The translations under genes and the position numbers were made by a program. Positions 1 through 7,778 of a stretch of DNA of 64,000 bases are shown here, piece by piece. Each line of letters begins with the position of its first letter. The first letter of the stretch is position 1. The notes under the pieces are model-generated. The model saw only the letters and a program-made list of their open reading frames with translations, was not told where the DNA came from and ran no database searches. Origin of the DNA: Streptomyces roseofulvus (lineage in GTDB: Bacteria > Actinomycetota > Actinomycetes > Streptomycetales > Streptomycetaceae); NCBI RefSeq assembly GCF_039534915.1, contig NZ_BAAAWE010000001.1, positions 6,820,001-6,884,000 of the forward strand, in the 5' to 3' direction.

Positions 1-212
1 GTCACCGTCATGAAGCCGCAGGGCTTCCCGCCGTCCAGCGCGAGCCACCCGTACACCGCGGGCCGCTCGCCGAAGAACGCCGTACGCCAGCGCTCCACCT
101 GCCCGTCGTCGGCGAAGTCCGCCTTCTCGTACTCCGCGTGCTCGACGCAGAGCGCGAGCAGCGCCTCCAGCTGGTCCGGCTCGATCCGCCGGACCTCGAT
201 GTCGTGCCTCAC
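1..212 (-). CDS. GNAT-family N-acetyltransferase (partial, 3' end outside window)
   Basis: The first 70 residues of a protein are encoded on the minus strand and the gene continues past position 1. The sequence has the layout of a GCN5-related acetyltransferase N-terminus: an opening strand (EVRRIEPDQLEALLAL), a helix rich in E and A, and the beta strands around YGWLALDG and CGFMTV that precede the acetyl-CoA site in this fold. The acetyl-CoA loop itself lies outside the window, so the call rests on the N-terminal pattern only. Start chosen is a GTG preceded by a G-rich stretch; the upstream gene stops 8 bp before it, so the two are probably co-transcribed. The substrate cannot be inferred. 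Confidence 0.6.
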   Translation of the reverse strand, partial: MRHDIEVRRIEPDQLEALLALCVEHAEYEKADFADDGQVERWRTAFFGERPAVYGWLALDGGKPCGFMTV

Positions 213-220
213 GCCCACCC

Positions 221-697
221 CTACACCCATCCCGAGAACGTCGTGTCCAGATACGCGTCGAGGGCCGCCCGGTCGACGCTGCCGCGCGCGAGCACCGTGT
301 TCACCCAGGCGTCGCGCTCGAACTTCACGACCTCCAGCTCCCAGACGCAGGCGATCAGGTCGCGCTGGGCGAGGGGCGCGAAGACCACGTCCCCGCCGGC
401 CCCGGGGACCGAGCCGCGCACCCAGTGCTTCAGCATGTCGGCGTCGTACCACTGGCTCACCAGCAGATACGTTCCTTCGGCTCCGTGGTGCAGGATCAGG
501 AAGCCGGCCGGATGGTCGCCCTCGCCCGGGGGCTCGCTCAGCACCGTGGCCGCGTGCCGCTCCAGCCACTCCGGCTTCGGCAGCTCGCCGGCCCGCTCCG
601 GGTCCGCGAACATCGCGTAGGCCTTCAGCGTCCGCCCGTTCACGTGCACCGGCGGGAGCGCCCTCACCAGGCGCGGTGTGTAGGTCAGTGGGTTCAT
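221..697 (-). CDS. Hypothetical protein, 158 aa
   Basis: A soluble 158-residue protein with no signal peptide or membrane segment. I do not recognise the family. The sequence is well mixed, with aromatic pairs (SQWYDADMLKHW) and an acidic C-terminal helix, and third-codon GC is high as expected for a real gene. The ATG at 697 (MNPLTYTP) is preferred over an upstream in-frame GTG because a GGGGA sits at workable distance. It is followed 8 bp later by the acetyltransferase gene on the same strand, suggesting a two-gene operon. No function is assigned. Confidence 0.7.
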   Translation of the reverse strand: MNPLTYTPRLVRALPPVHVNGRTLKAYAMFADPERAGELPKPEWLERHAATVLSEPPGEGDHPAGFLILHHGAEGTYLLVSQWYDADMLKHWVRGSVPGAGGDVVFAPLAQRDLIACVWELEVVKFERDAWVNTVLARGSVDRAALDAYLDTTFSGWV

Positions 698-718
698 CCG
701 GCGGCGTTCCCCGTCCAC

Positions 719-1251
719 GGGTCCCGCTCCCTGTCGATCACGTGCCCTTCGCCTCCCAGCTGTCTCGGATCAGCGGTACGGAAGTGCATGGAACAACGCG
801 CAGAACTGTCCTGCGCCCCGCCGTGCCGCATGGTGCCGGCCTGCGGTTCGATCGGTCTGGCTGATCCTCATATGTCGCGGTACATCCGTGCATGGGGCCG
901 GTGCGCGACTGCGATCATAGGGACGGAGACGGCGCAGCGAAAGACCCCGCTGACCTCGCCGTTTGCGTGACACGCCGTCAACTCTCAAAGGCTTGCGGCC
1001 TGCTGTGCGATCTGCCCGCAGGACAAGGTAGCGCCAAGGGGAGAACACCGGCACTCTTCCACCGAAAGGATCCCCGACTCCCCGGCGCTCCCCCTTCACG
1101 GGCGGTTCACGCGGCTGTCCGAGAGGCGCGTGGCGCGATCCCGCCTTTCGCGGAACCGCCCCGGCCGGTATTCATTCGGTGTTCGGACCGGAGGAACCCC
1201 GGTCCCGTACCGTCCGGCCCGGTCCGACGGCGTCACGACGAAGGGACACGC
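719..1251. other. Gene-free stretch, about 530 bp
   Basis: No convincing gene is seen on either strand. Open frames here are shadows without ribosome binding sites and with poor codon bias. Base composition is more AT-rich around 860-1000 than in neighbouring genes, as expected for a divergent promoter region between the minus-strand pair at 1-697 and the MFS gene starting at 1252. No clear operator was found. Confidence 0.5.
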
Positions 1252-2526
1252 ATGGCATTCCGGCCACTCACGAGGGCGCGCACCTCGCTCGCGGCGACCT
1301 TCGGCGGGCTCCCGTCCGGCTTCTGGTGGCTCTGGACCGCCCAACTCGTCAACCGCGCCTGCGGGTTCGTGATGCCCCTGCTCGCCTTCTACATCACCGA
1401 CGAGCTGGACCGCAGCGCGGCCTTCGCCGGCACCGTCGTCGCCGGCATCGGCGTCGGCTCCCTCCTCGCGGGACCGTTCGGCGGCGCCCTCGGCGACCGG
1501 TTCGGCCACAAGCCCACCCTCGTCGGCGCCCTCGGCGCCACCGCCGTGAGCATGATCGGCCTCGCCTACGCCCGCTCCCCATGGGCCCTGCTCGTCGGCG
1601 CCTTCGTCGTCGGCGTGGTCAACAACGCCACCCGGCCCGCCCACAACGCGCTCATCGCCGACGTCATCCCGGGCAAGGACCAGGTCCGCGCCTACTCGCT
1701 CAACTTCTGGGCCATCAACGTCGGTTACTCCATCGCGATGCTCTCCGTCGGGCTGGTCTCCCTGGTCGGCTACACCGCGCTGTTCTGGCTCAACGGCGCC
1801 ACCACCCTCATCGGCGCCGTCCTGATCGCCACCCGCGTCCCCGGCCGCCCGCGGGCCGCCGCGCCCACCGGGGAAGAGGAGGCGGAGGGGTTCGGCGCCG
1901 TCCTGCGCGACCGGAGCTTCGTCGCCTTCGTCGCCGCCCAGTTCCTCGTCCTCACCATCCTGCTCCAGTCCGAGAGCGGACTGCCCATCGCAATGGGCCA
2001 GGACGGGTTCTCGCCGAGCACCTTCGGACAGGTCGCCGCGCTCAACGGCATCGTGATCGTCGCCGTCCAACTGCCGCTCACCCGGCTCTACAAGCGCTTC
2101 CCCGAGTCCTGGGTGCTCGCCGGCTCCTCCGCGCTGATCGGCGTCGGCTACTCCGTCCTCCTCCTCGGCCACACCGCCTGGATCTACGGCGCCTCCATCA
2201 TCGTGTGGACCCTCGGCGAGATCGGCAACACCCCCACCAGCTTCGCGCTCGTGGCCCGGATCTCCCCGGACCACCTGCGCGGCCGCTACCAGGGCCTCTA
2301 CCAGGTCGCCTGGACCGGCTCCGCCGTCGTCGCCCCGCTCGTCGGCGGCTGGGTCATCCACACCTGGGGCGCCGCCCCCCTCTGGCTCGGCTGCCTCGTC
2401 GTCGCCCTCGCCGCCGCGGCCGCCCAGCTCGGCATCGGCACCCGTCTCACCCGCCGCGTCGCCGCCAGGGAACGCGAGGAGCGGCCGGAACCCGCCACGA
2501 CGTCCCCCGCCCCCGAAGCGGGCTGA
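1252..2526 (+). CDS. MFS transporter, probable drug/metabolite exporter
   Basis: A 424-residue integral membrane protein of the major facilitator superfamily with about 12 predicted helices. The loop between helices 2 and 3 carries the conserved motif GDRFGHKPTL near residue 84. The second half repeats the fold after a charged central loop (GEEEAEGF). A polar tail follows the last helix. The frame stays open far upstream, but the ATG at 1252 (MAFRPLT) is chosen because the preceding residues are low-complexity and an AAGGGA lies upstream. MFS members of this type export small hydrophobic molecules using the proton gradient; the substrate is unknown. No regulator is adjacent. Confidence 0.85.
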   Translation: MAFRPLTRARTSLAATFGGLPSGFWWLWTAQLVNRACGFVMPLLAFYITDELDRSAAFAGTVVAGIGVGSLLAGPFGGALGDRFGHKPTLVGALGATAVSMIGLAYARSPWALLVGAFVVGVVNNATRPAHNALIADVIPGKDQVRAYSLNFWAINVGYSIAMLSVGLVSLVGYTALFWLNGATTLIGAVLIATRVPGRPRAAAPTGEEEAEGFGAVLRDRSFVAFVAAQFLVLTILLQSESGLPIAMGQDGFSPSTFGQVAALNGIVIVAVQLPLTRLYKRFPESWVLAGSSALIGVGYSVLLLGHTAWIYGASIIVWTLGEIGNTPTSFALVARISPDHLRGRYQGLYQVAWTGSAVVAPLVGGWVIHTWGAAPLWLGCLVVALAAAAAQLGIGTRLTRRVAAREREERPEPATTSPAPEAG

Positions 2527-2599
2527 ACCCGGAGGGAACTCCTCCGCCCGCCCGGCCGTCCTTCCCTCCAGAAGCGGCGCGCGACCCGAGCGAGGTGCC

Positions 2600-2818
2600 A
2601 TGCGGACGAACGACCCGACCACCCTGGAGACGACCCTGCCCGACGGCCGGAGGATGACGCTCTCCCTGCCCGCCACCGGAGCCGGCTGGGCCGCCGACGG
2701 CGTGGCAGCGCTCCGCCCGGTCCGCCCCACCCACACCGGCCGCGGCGAGGAACCGCCCGCCCTCCCCGAGCGCCCCGCGCTCCCGCTGGAGGTGGCCCTC
2801 CTGGGCTTCGGCATCTGA
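2600..2818 (+). CDS. Small hypothetical protein, 72 aa
   Basis: A 72-residue protein starting at an ATG preceded by GCGAGCGAGGTGCC, a plausible ribosome binding site. The N-terminal half contains a strand pattern (TTLPDGRRMTLSLPATG) and the C-terminus is proline-rich. There is no signal peptide. It lies 73 bp after the MFS gene on the same strand and could be co-transcribed. Family not recognised; a short ORF in GC-rich DNA carries real risk of being spurious. Confidence 0.45.
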   Translation: MRTNDPTTLETTLPDGRRMTLSLPATGAGWAADGVAALRPVRPTHTGRGEEPPALPERPALPLEVALLGFGI

Positions 2819-2857
2819 CGCGACCGGCCGGGGGCGGTCAGCGGGCGCGGGGCGCGG

Positions 2858-3394
2858 TCAGAACGCGACGTCGGCGGCGTCGACGATCCGGCCGCCCATG
2901 TTCCGCTCGATCATCCGCAGCGCCGCCCGCGCCAGGTCCTCGTGGATGTGGGCGACCGCGTCCCGGGGCACCGTCACGTCCAGGTGCCGGATGTGCGCGT
3001 CCAGCGCCGAGTAGAGCACGCACTGCTCGGTGACCTGACCGGTCAGCACCAGATCCGTCACGTCCAGCGAGCGGAGCAGGTACTCCAGCGGCGTCTCGTA
3101 GAACACCGAGTGCCGCGCCTTCACCACGAACAGCGCCTCCTCGTCCGGCCGCACCGGCTCGACCAGCTCCGGATGACGGCCCCCGAGCGCCAGGTCCAGG
3201 ATCTCCCCGTGGTGCGAGCGCCAGTCGCCGAAGTTGTCGTTGGCGTACACCACCGGCGTCCCCGCCGCCCGCGCCCGCCGCAGCAGGTCCACGATCGCGG
3301 GCAGCGCCGCCGCCACCGACGGCACCAGCCGCTCCGCGTCCTCGTGCGCGTACGTGTTCAGCATGTCGATCACGACGAGCGCCGAGCGAGCCAT
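2858..3394 (-). CDS. Isochorismatase-like cysteine hydrolase
   Basis: A 178-residue cytoplasmic alpha/beta hydrolase of the isochorismatase-like family. The catalytic triad is visible: Asp in VVIDML near residue 9, Lys in VVKARHS, and the nucleophilic Cys in GQVTEQCV. The family cleaves C-N or ether bonds in nicotinamide, N-carbamoylsarcosine, ureidoacrylate, isochorismate and similar compounds; which applies here cannot be read from the sequence. The ATG at 3394 is preceded by a strong GGAGGAGGAG. The open frame extends further upstream but that part is arginine-rich shadow sequence. It is a stand-alone gene convergent with the small gene before it. Confidence 0.85.
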   Translation of the reverse strand: MARSALVVIDMLNTYAHEDAERLVPSVAAALPAIVDLLRRARAAGTPVVYANDNFGDWRSHHGEILDLALGGRHPELVEPVRPDEEALFVVKARHSVFYETPLEYLLRSLDVTDLVLTGQVTEQCVLYSALDAHIRHLDVTVPRDAVAHIHEDLARAALRMIERNMGGRIVDAADVAF

Positions 3395-3540
3395 GCGAGC
3401 CACCCTCCTCCTCCGCCTACCGGTACCTCCGGCATACCGGCCCGGCCGCCGGCGCGCACCCGGAGCGGGTGCCGTCCCCGGCCCGGCGTGGTGTCCTGGG
3501 AGGGAGGGGGCGGACCGTCGCCTCACGAGGAGGAGGGATC

Positions 3541-3825
3541 ATGCCGATCCTCGTCCACGCCGTCCTCGACGGAGTCACCACGGACCAGTACGACGCGCTC
3601 AACGCCAAACTCCAGACGATCCCCGGCATCTTCGACGGCTGCCTCTCCCACACGTGCGTGGGAACCGACAGCGGCCTGGAGATCTTCGACGTCTGGGCGA
3701 GCGAAGCGCAGATGAAGGCGTTCGGCGACAAGGTCATGCCCGTCGCGGCCGACCTCGGCTGGGCGGACCAGCCCCCGCCCCGGGTTGCCGAGGCCCACAA
3801 CTTCTGGGCGCCGGGCGCCGCCTGA
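3541..3825 (+). CDS. Small ferredoxin-like-fold protein, ABM-like (94 aa)
   Basis: A 94-residue soluble protein starting at an ATG behind a strong GAGGAGGAGG. The pattern of strand (ILVHAVLDG), helix (TTDQYDALNAKL), strand (LSHTCVGTDSGLEIFDVW) and helix (SEAQMKAFGDKV) resembles the dimeric alpha/beta-barrel fold of antibiotic-biosynthesis-monooxygenase-like proteins, which are common single-gene units in Streptomyces. No catalytic residues can be assigned. The gene ends 70 bp before the lipoprotein gene on the same strand. Confidence 0.75.
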   Translation: MPILVHAVLDGVTTDQYDALNAKLQTIPGIFDGCLSHTCVGTDSGLEIFDVWASEAQMKAFGDKVMPVAADLGWADQPPPRVAEAHNFWAPGAA

Positions 3826-3895
3826 CCGGACACGGAACGGTCACGTCCGGGGGGCGGCCGACGGCCCCGCCGACAGCGGCGGCCAGGATGGCGGC

Positions 3896-4441
3896 ATGCG
3901 TCGACACCTGCCCCGCGCCGCCGCCGGCGCCGCCCTCCTCGCCGCGCTCGTCACCGGCTGCGCCGAACCCTCCGCCGACCCGCGCGCCGCCGCCACCCCG
4001 TCCGGGGAGGGCATGCGGTTCTGCCCGAGCCCGCCGGAGCCGCAGCTCCCGCCGGGGACGGCGTGCATCCCGCAGGACCCCGCGAGCAAGTACCGGGAGA
4101 ACCATGCGTACCGCCAGGAGATGGAACTCACCGAGCAGGAACGGGCCGGCGAGCAGCAGAAGGCGGACCGGCTCGGCACCGTCCTGCGGGAGCTGGCGAC
4201 CGGAAGTCCCGGGGAGACGGAGGTGCGGGCCGCCGTCGCCGCCGCCCTCGGCCTGAAGCCGAACGACGTCGAATACCGCGCCGGCGCCCAGGCCGGTCCC
4301 ACGCTCCGGAACCTGGCCGTCGCCGGCGGCACCGGAAAGGTCTGCGTCAAGGGCCAGGTCACCGACTCCGGGACCGTCACCGCCGAGGTCTCCGGCCGGA
4401 CCATGGACGGCACCTGCCTGCCGGGCCTCGGCGGCCACTGA
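3896..4441 (+). CDS. Putative secreted lipoprotein, 181 aa
   Basis: The N-terminus has a lipoprotein signal peptide: basic MRRHLPR, a hydrophobic AAAGAALLAALV stretch and the lipobox LVTGC, so the mature protein is anchored to the outer face of the membrane from about Cys20. Four or more cysteines follow in the mature chain (FCPSPP, TACIP, KVCVKG, GTCLPG), suggesting disulfides. The middle is a charged helical segment. The ATG at 3896 follows a CAGGAT hexamer by 6 nt, which suggests leaderless translation; a frame extension upstream is shadow sequence. Family not recognised. Confidence 0.75.
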   Translation: MRRHLPRAAAGAALLAALVTGCAEPSADPRAAATPSGEGMRFCPSPPEPQLPPGTACIPQDPASKYRENHAYRQEMELTEQERAGEQQKADRLGTVLRELATGSPGETEVRAAVAAALGLKPNDVEYRAGAQAGPTLRNLAVAGGTGKVCVKGQVTDSGTVTAEVSGRTMDGTCLPGLGGH

Positions 4442-4516
4442 CGTACGACGGCGTCGGCCGCCCCCGTGCGACGCGAGGGCCCGGCGTGCTGCCCGGCCCC
4501 GCGGCGCCGGGCGGGT

Positions 4517-4522
4517 TACGGT
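4517..4522 (+). promoter_or_regulatory. -10 hexamer of a leaderless promoter (TACGGT)
   Basis: TACGGT ends 7 nt before the ATG of the MFS gene at 4530. With the usual 6-7 nt between the -10 box and the transcription start, transcription would begin at the A of the start codon, and no ribosome binding site is seen before the ATG. Leaderless transcripts are common in Streptomyces. Confidence 0.4.
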
Positions 4523-4529
4523 CGCCGGT

Positions 4530-5729
4530 ATGGCCGGTGACCGACGCGGATGGCTGCCCTGTCTGCTCGCCGGGGCGGTGTTCGTGGTGTGCATGGCCGG
4601 CACCACGCTCCCGACCCCGCTCTACCCCCTGTACCAGGAGGAGTTCGGCTTCTCCGAACTCACCGTCACGGTGGTCTACGCCGTGTACGCCTTCGGGGTC
4701 ATCGGCGTGCTGCTCCTCGCCGGCAACGCCTCCGACACCATCGGCCGGCGCCCCACCCTCGGCTGGGGACTCGCCTTCGCGGCGGCCAGCGCCGTCTGCT
4801 TCCTGTGCGCCGACGCGCTGGGCTGGCTGTACGCGGGCCGGCTGCTGTCGGGACTGTCGGCGGGCCTCTTCACCGGCGCCGCCACCGCGTACGTCATGGA
4901 ACTCGCCCCGCCCGACGGCGCCGCCCGCGCCACCCTCGTCGCCACCGCCGCCAACATGGGCGGCCTCGGCTGCGGCCCCCTCCTCGCCGGGCTCCTCGCC
5001 GAGTACGCCCCCGAGCCGCTGCTGCTGCCCTTCGCCGTCCACCTCGCCCTCGTCGCGGTCTCGGCCCTCGTCCTCCAGCGGCTGCCCGAGACGGTCGCGG
5101 AACGTCGGCCCCTCCGTGCCGTACGGCCCCGGAAACCCACCCTCCCCGCGCGCGTGCGGGCGGTGTTCGTGCCGGCGGCCGTCGCCTCCTTCGTCGGCTT
5201 CGCGCTCTTCGGCGTCTTCACCTCCGTGAGCCCCGCCTTCCTCGCCCGCTACCTGCACGTCGACAACCACGCCGTCAGCGGCCTCGTCGTCGCCCTCGCC
5301 TTCTTCGCCTCGACGGCGGGGCAGGTCGCCGCGGGCCGCGTCGGCGCCACGCGCTCGCTGCCGCTGGGCTGCGCGGTCCTCTTCGCCGGCCTCGTGCTGC
5401 TCGCCGCCGCCCTCGCCACCGACCACCTGGTGTACGTGGTCCTCGCCGCCCTCGTCGGCGGCACCGGACAGGGCCTCGCCTTCCGCGCCGCGCTCTCCGC
5501 CGTGGCCGCCGCGTCCCCGCCCGACCGGCGGGCCGCCGTCATCTCGTCCCTGTTCGTCGTCGCGTACACCGGCATCTCGATCCCGGTGATCGGCGTCGGC
5601 CTCCTGGCGGACCCCCTGGGCCTGGAGGGCGCGGGCATCGTCTTCATCGCCTGCATGCTCGTCCTGGCCGCCACGGCAGGCACCTACCTCCTCCACCGAG
5701 CCCGAACACGCGCGCGCGCCACCCCCTGA
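4530..5729 (+). CDS. MFS transporter (DHA1-like exporter)
   Basis: A 399-residue major facilitator protein with about 12 helices. It opens with WLPCLLAGAVFVVCMAGTTL and has the DHA1-type helix 1 sequence TPLYPLYQEEFGFS, the loop 2-3 motif (DTIGRRPTLGWG) and helix 5 GLSAGLFTGAATAY. These are features of proton-driven multidrug or sugar-efflux exporters. The start lacks a Shine-Dalgarno but sits 7 nt after a -10-like hexamer, so translation is probably leaderless. A long inverted repeat follows the stop. Substrate unknown. Confidence 0.85.
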   Translation: MAGDRRGWLPCLLAGAVFVVCMAGTTLPTPLYPLYQEEFGFSELTVTVVYAVYAFGVIGVLLLAGNASDTIGRRPTLGWGLAFAAASAVCFLCADALGWLYAGRLLSGLSAGLFTGAATAYVMELAPPDGAARATLVATAANMGGLGCGPLLAGLLAEYAPEPLLLPFAVHLALVAVSALVLQRLPETVAERRPLRAVRPRKPTLPARVRAVFVPAAVASFVGFALFGVFTSVSPAFLARYLHVDNHAVSGLVVALAFFASTAGQVAAGRVGATRSLPLGCAVLFAGLVLLAAALATDHLVYVVLAALVGGTGQGLAFRAALSAVAAASPPDRRAAVISSLFVVAYTGISIPVIGVGLLADPLGLEGAGIVFIACMLVLAATAGTYLLHRARTRARATP

Positions 5730-5733
5730 ACCC

Positions 5734-5807
5734 GTTCCGCCGGGCGGTGCCCGTCCCGGGCCCGGCGCGGAAGCCGGACGTGCAGGGTGGGCACCGCCCA
5801 GCGGAAC
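5734..5807. terminator. Bidirectional terminator, long inverted repeat
   Basis: GTTCCGC-C-GGGCGGTGCCC at 5734-5752 pairs with GGGCACCGCCC-A-GCGGAAC at 5789-5807: 18 base pairs with one mismatch, enclosing a GC-rich loop. It fills the gap between the convergent MFS gene (stop 5729) and the RhoGDI-like gene (stop 5819). Confidence 0.6.
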
Positions 5808-5818
5808 GCGCGCCCGCG

Positions 5819-6250
5819 TCACGCGGGCGCCGTCGGGGTGCCGCTCAGGTGGACCAGGCGCAGGTCGTGGTTCTCGAGGGCCAGCTCCCGCCCGGCCCCG
5901 TCGAGCAGCCGGCCGGTGATCCGGTAGACGCCGCAGTGCACGCGTCCCACCGGCCAGCGCTGGGGCGGGAGCCACACCTCGTACGGACCGCCGCGCCGGA
6001 AGTCGCCGAGCAGCGTCCGGGTGGTGGCCAGGACCCGGCCGTCCCGGGCGCGCTCCTCCTCGAAGGTCAGCCCGTCCACCTCGCCGTCCAGCCGGAAGGT
6101 CAGCCCCAGGCTCGCCACCGTGCCCTCCCCGAGGACCAGCGGCACGGCGTCCGCCCCGCCGCCGACCGGGGCCACCGGGAGGCGGCCCTGTTCCTCCGTG
6201 TGCAGCGACACGTCCAGGAGGAGGAGGGGTGAGCCTGGGGAACCGGACAT
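5819..6250 (-). CDS. RhoGDI-like beta-sandwich protein, 143 aa
   Basis: A 143-residue soluble protein whose C-terminal 100 residues follow the order of motifs in the immunoglobulin-like domain of Rho GDP-dissociation inhibitors. FRLDGEVDGL (52-61) matches the eukaryotic FRVNREIVSG region. The TRTLLGDF stretch (77-84) falls where DYMVGSYGP lies, PYEVWLPPQRWPVG (89-102) matches EYEFLTPVEEAPKG, GVYRITGRLLD (107-117) matches GSYSIKSRFTDDD, and LENHDLRL (125-132) matches the last strand. The N-terminal Rho-binding arm of the eukaryotic protein is missing. It may bind a lipid or hydrophobic ligand in the sandwich; this is inference. It lies 2 bp after the SRPBCC gene, so the two are almost certainly co-expressed. 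Confidence 0.7.
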   Translation of the reverse strand: MSGSPGSPLLLLDVSLHTEEQGRLPVAPVGGGADAVPLVLGEGTVASLGLTFRLDGEVDGLTFEEERARDGRVLATTRTLLGDFRRGGPYEVWLPPQRWPVGRVHCGVYRITGRLLDGAGRELALENHDLRLVHLSGTPTAPA

Positions 6251-6252
6251 GG

Positions 6253-6837
6253 CTAGGCGGGACCCGCGTACGGGGGACGGTCGTGGCGCGGCATCTCCTC
6301 GGACGGCGGCATGCCGTGCGGGGGGATGCCGTCGGTCGGGGTCGCGGGATCGGGCGGCGTGGCCGCGCCCGCGCTCTCGCCGGGACGGAGCCGTCCGCGC
6401 CAGCCGCCGGTCGCCCGGTCGCGGTCCTCGATGAAGTGTTTGAACCGGTGCAGGTCGCCTTCGATCCGGCTCTCCACCACCCCCATCGCCTTCGCCGCCC
6501 GGTCGGCCATGCCGGAGGCCTCCACCTCCATGCTGAGGTGCACGCGCGTGTGCGCGTCGTCCACCTTCTCGAAGGTGACGACCCCCTTCTGCTTCACGTC
6601 GCCGCCCACCGTCCGCCAGGCGATGCGCTCGTCCGGCAGCTGGTCGACGATCTCGGTGTCGAACTCACGGGTCGCCCCCGCGATCTTGGTCCGCCAGTGG
6701 CAGAGCCGGTCGTCGAGCTGCTGCACCTCCTCGACGCCGTCCATGAAGCGGGGGAACTCCTCGAACTGCGTCCACTGGTCGTAGACCTCGCGCAGCGGGG
6801 CCTCCACCTCGATCGTGTCGTGCACCATCTCGGTCAT
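6253..6837 (-). CDS. SRPBCC-family (cyclase/dehydrase-like) protein
   Basis: A 194-residue protein. Residues 1-145 form an SRPBCC/START-like domain, a helix-grip fold with a hydrophobic ligand pocket: the opening VHDTIEVEAPLREVYDQWTQ, then FPRFMDGVEEVQQLDD, WRTVGGDVKQKGVVTFEKVD and a long C-terminal helix with FKHFIEDRD. The last 50 residues are a proline-rich tail likely to be disordered. The same domain occurs in polyketide cyclases and in many stand-alone actinobacterial proteins of unknown ligand. It is the first gene of a pair with the RhoGDI-like gene 2 bp downstream. The promoter should lie in the 194-bp divergent gap before 7032. Confidence 0.85.
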   Translation of the reverse strand: MTEMVHDTIEVEAPLREVYDQWTQFEEFPRFMDGVEEVQQLDDRLCHWRTKIAGATREFDTEIVDQLPDERIAWRTVGGDVKQKGVVTFEKVDDAHTRVHLSMEVEASGMADRAAKAMGVVESRIEGDLHRFKHFIEDRDRATGGWRGRLRPGESAGAATPPDPATPTDGIPPHGMPPSEEMPRHDRPPYAGPA

Positions 6838-7031
6838 CTCCCTGTTTCGCGTCGTGTCGGTGCAGTGCCCGTCGGCGGGCGGCTACCCGCCTCCACCGGC
6901 CGTAACCACCACCGCCACGCGCGCGTGCCCGGCCGGGGAGCGGGTATCCGCGCTCTCGCCACGACGCCGCGAGACCGGTCGACCCCACGACGACGGCCGG
7001 CCGAGGCCCACGACGACCACCGGACGCAGCC

Positions 7032-7754
7032 ATGACGATGATCAGACCGAACGGGGTGTACGCGCCCCAGGGCGACACCGCCCTGCTCCTGGAGAGCCTC
7101 GCCCGCGAACGCCTGGCGCGCGGCGCCCGCACCCTCGACCTGTGCACCGGCACCGGCGTCCTCGCCATCGCGGCGGCCCGCCGGGGCGCCCGGGCGACCG
7201 CCGCCGACATCGCGCCGGCCGCCGTGACCGCCGCGCGCCGCAACGCCCGGCTGCGCCGCTGCCGGGTACGGGTGCTGCGGGGCGACCTCGCCGCCCCCGT
7301 CGCGGGGGAGAGGTTCGACCTGGTGACCGCCAATCCGCCCTACGTCCCCGCGCCCTCGCCGGACGCGCCCGTCTCGGGACCCGCGCGGGCCTGGGACGCC
7401 GGCCACGACGGGCGGCTGCTCCTCGACCGGATCTGCCGCGACGCACCCGCCGTCCTCGCTCCCGACGGCGTCCTGCTCCTCGTCCAGTCCTCGCTCAGCG
7501 GCGTCGGCGACACGCTCGCCGCGCTGGACGCCGCCGGCCTGCGGGCCCGGGTCGTCGCGAGCCGGGAGCAGCCGTTCGGGCCGGTGATGACGGCCCGGGC
7601 CGACTGGTTCGAGGCGCGCGGCATCGTCGCACCGGGCACCCGCACCGAGCGGCTCGTGGTGATCCGCGCCGTCCACGCCGCCGACGCCCGCATGGCCCGC
7701 CCCCGCCCGGGCAGGCGCGCCGCGCCGGTGGCCGACCACGGCCCGGCCCGGTGA
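7032..7754 (+). CDS. HemK2/PrmC-like class I methyltransferase
   Basis: A 240-residue SAM-dependent methyltransferase. Motif I is DLCTGTG (residues 36-42), the acidic loop is AADIAPAAV, and the catalytic NPPY motif is NPPYVP at 101-106, which in this family binds the amide of a glutamine (release factor PrmC, eukaryotic HemK2/MTQ2) or an exocyclic amine. The N-terminal helical substrate domain of PrmC is absent, making it closer to the short HemK2/MTQ2 type. The last 30 residues are arginine- and proline-rich. It is first in a run of seven same-strand genes to 11806. The target is unknown; a protein glutamine is likely by family. Confidence 0.85.
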   Translation: MTMIRPNGVYAPQGDTALLLESLARERLARGARTLDLCTGTGVLAIAAARRGARATAADIAPAAVTAARRNARLRRCRVRVLRGDLAAPVAGERFDLVTANPPYVPAPSPDAPVSGPARAWDAGHDGRLLLDRICRDAPAVLAPDGVLLLVQSSLSGVGDTLAALDAAGLRARVVASREQPFGPVMTARADWFEARGIVAPGTRTERLVVIRAVHAADARMARPRPGRRAAPVADHGPAR

Positions 7755-7778
7755 CCCCCTCCGCCCCCGGGAGACGCG

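Noticed and set aside
892..1251. 120-residue N-terminal extension of the MFS protein
   Set aside because: Low-quality sequence without membrane segments; the ATG at 1252 gives a normal family length.
1096..2814. 572-aa minus-strand frame opposite the first MFS gene
   Set aside because: Gly/Asp/Glu-rich antisense shadow typical of 70+% GC DNA.
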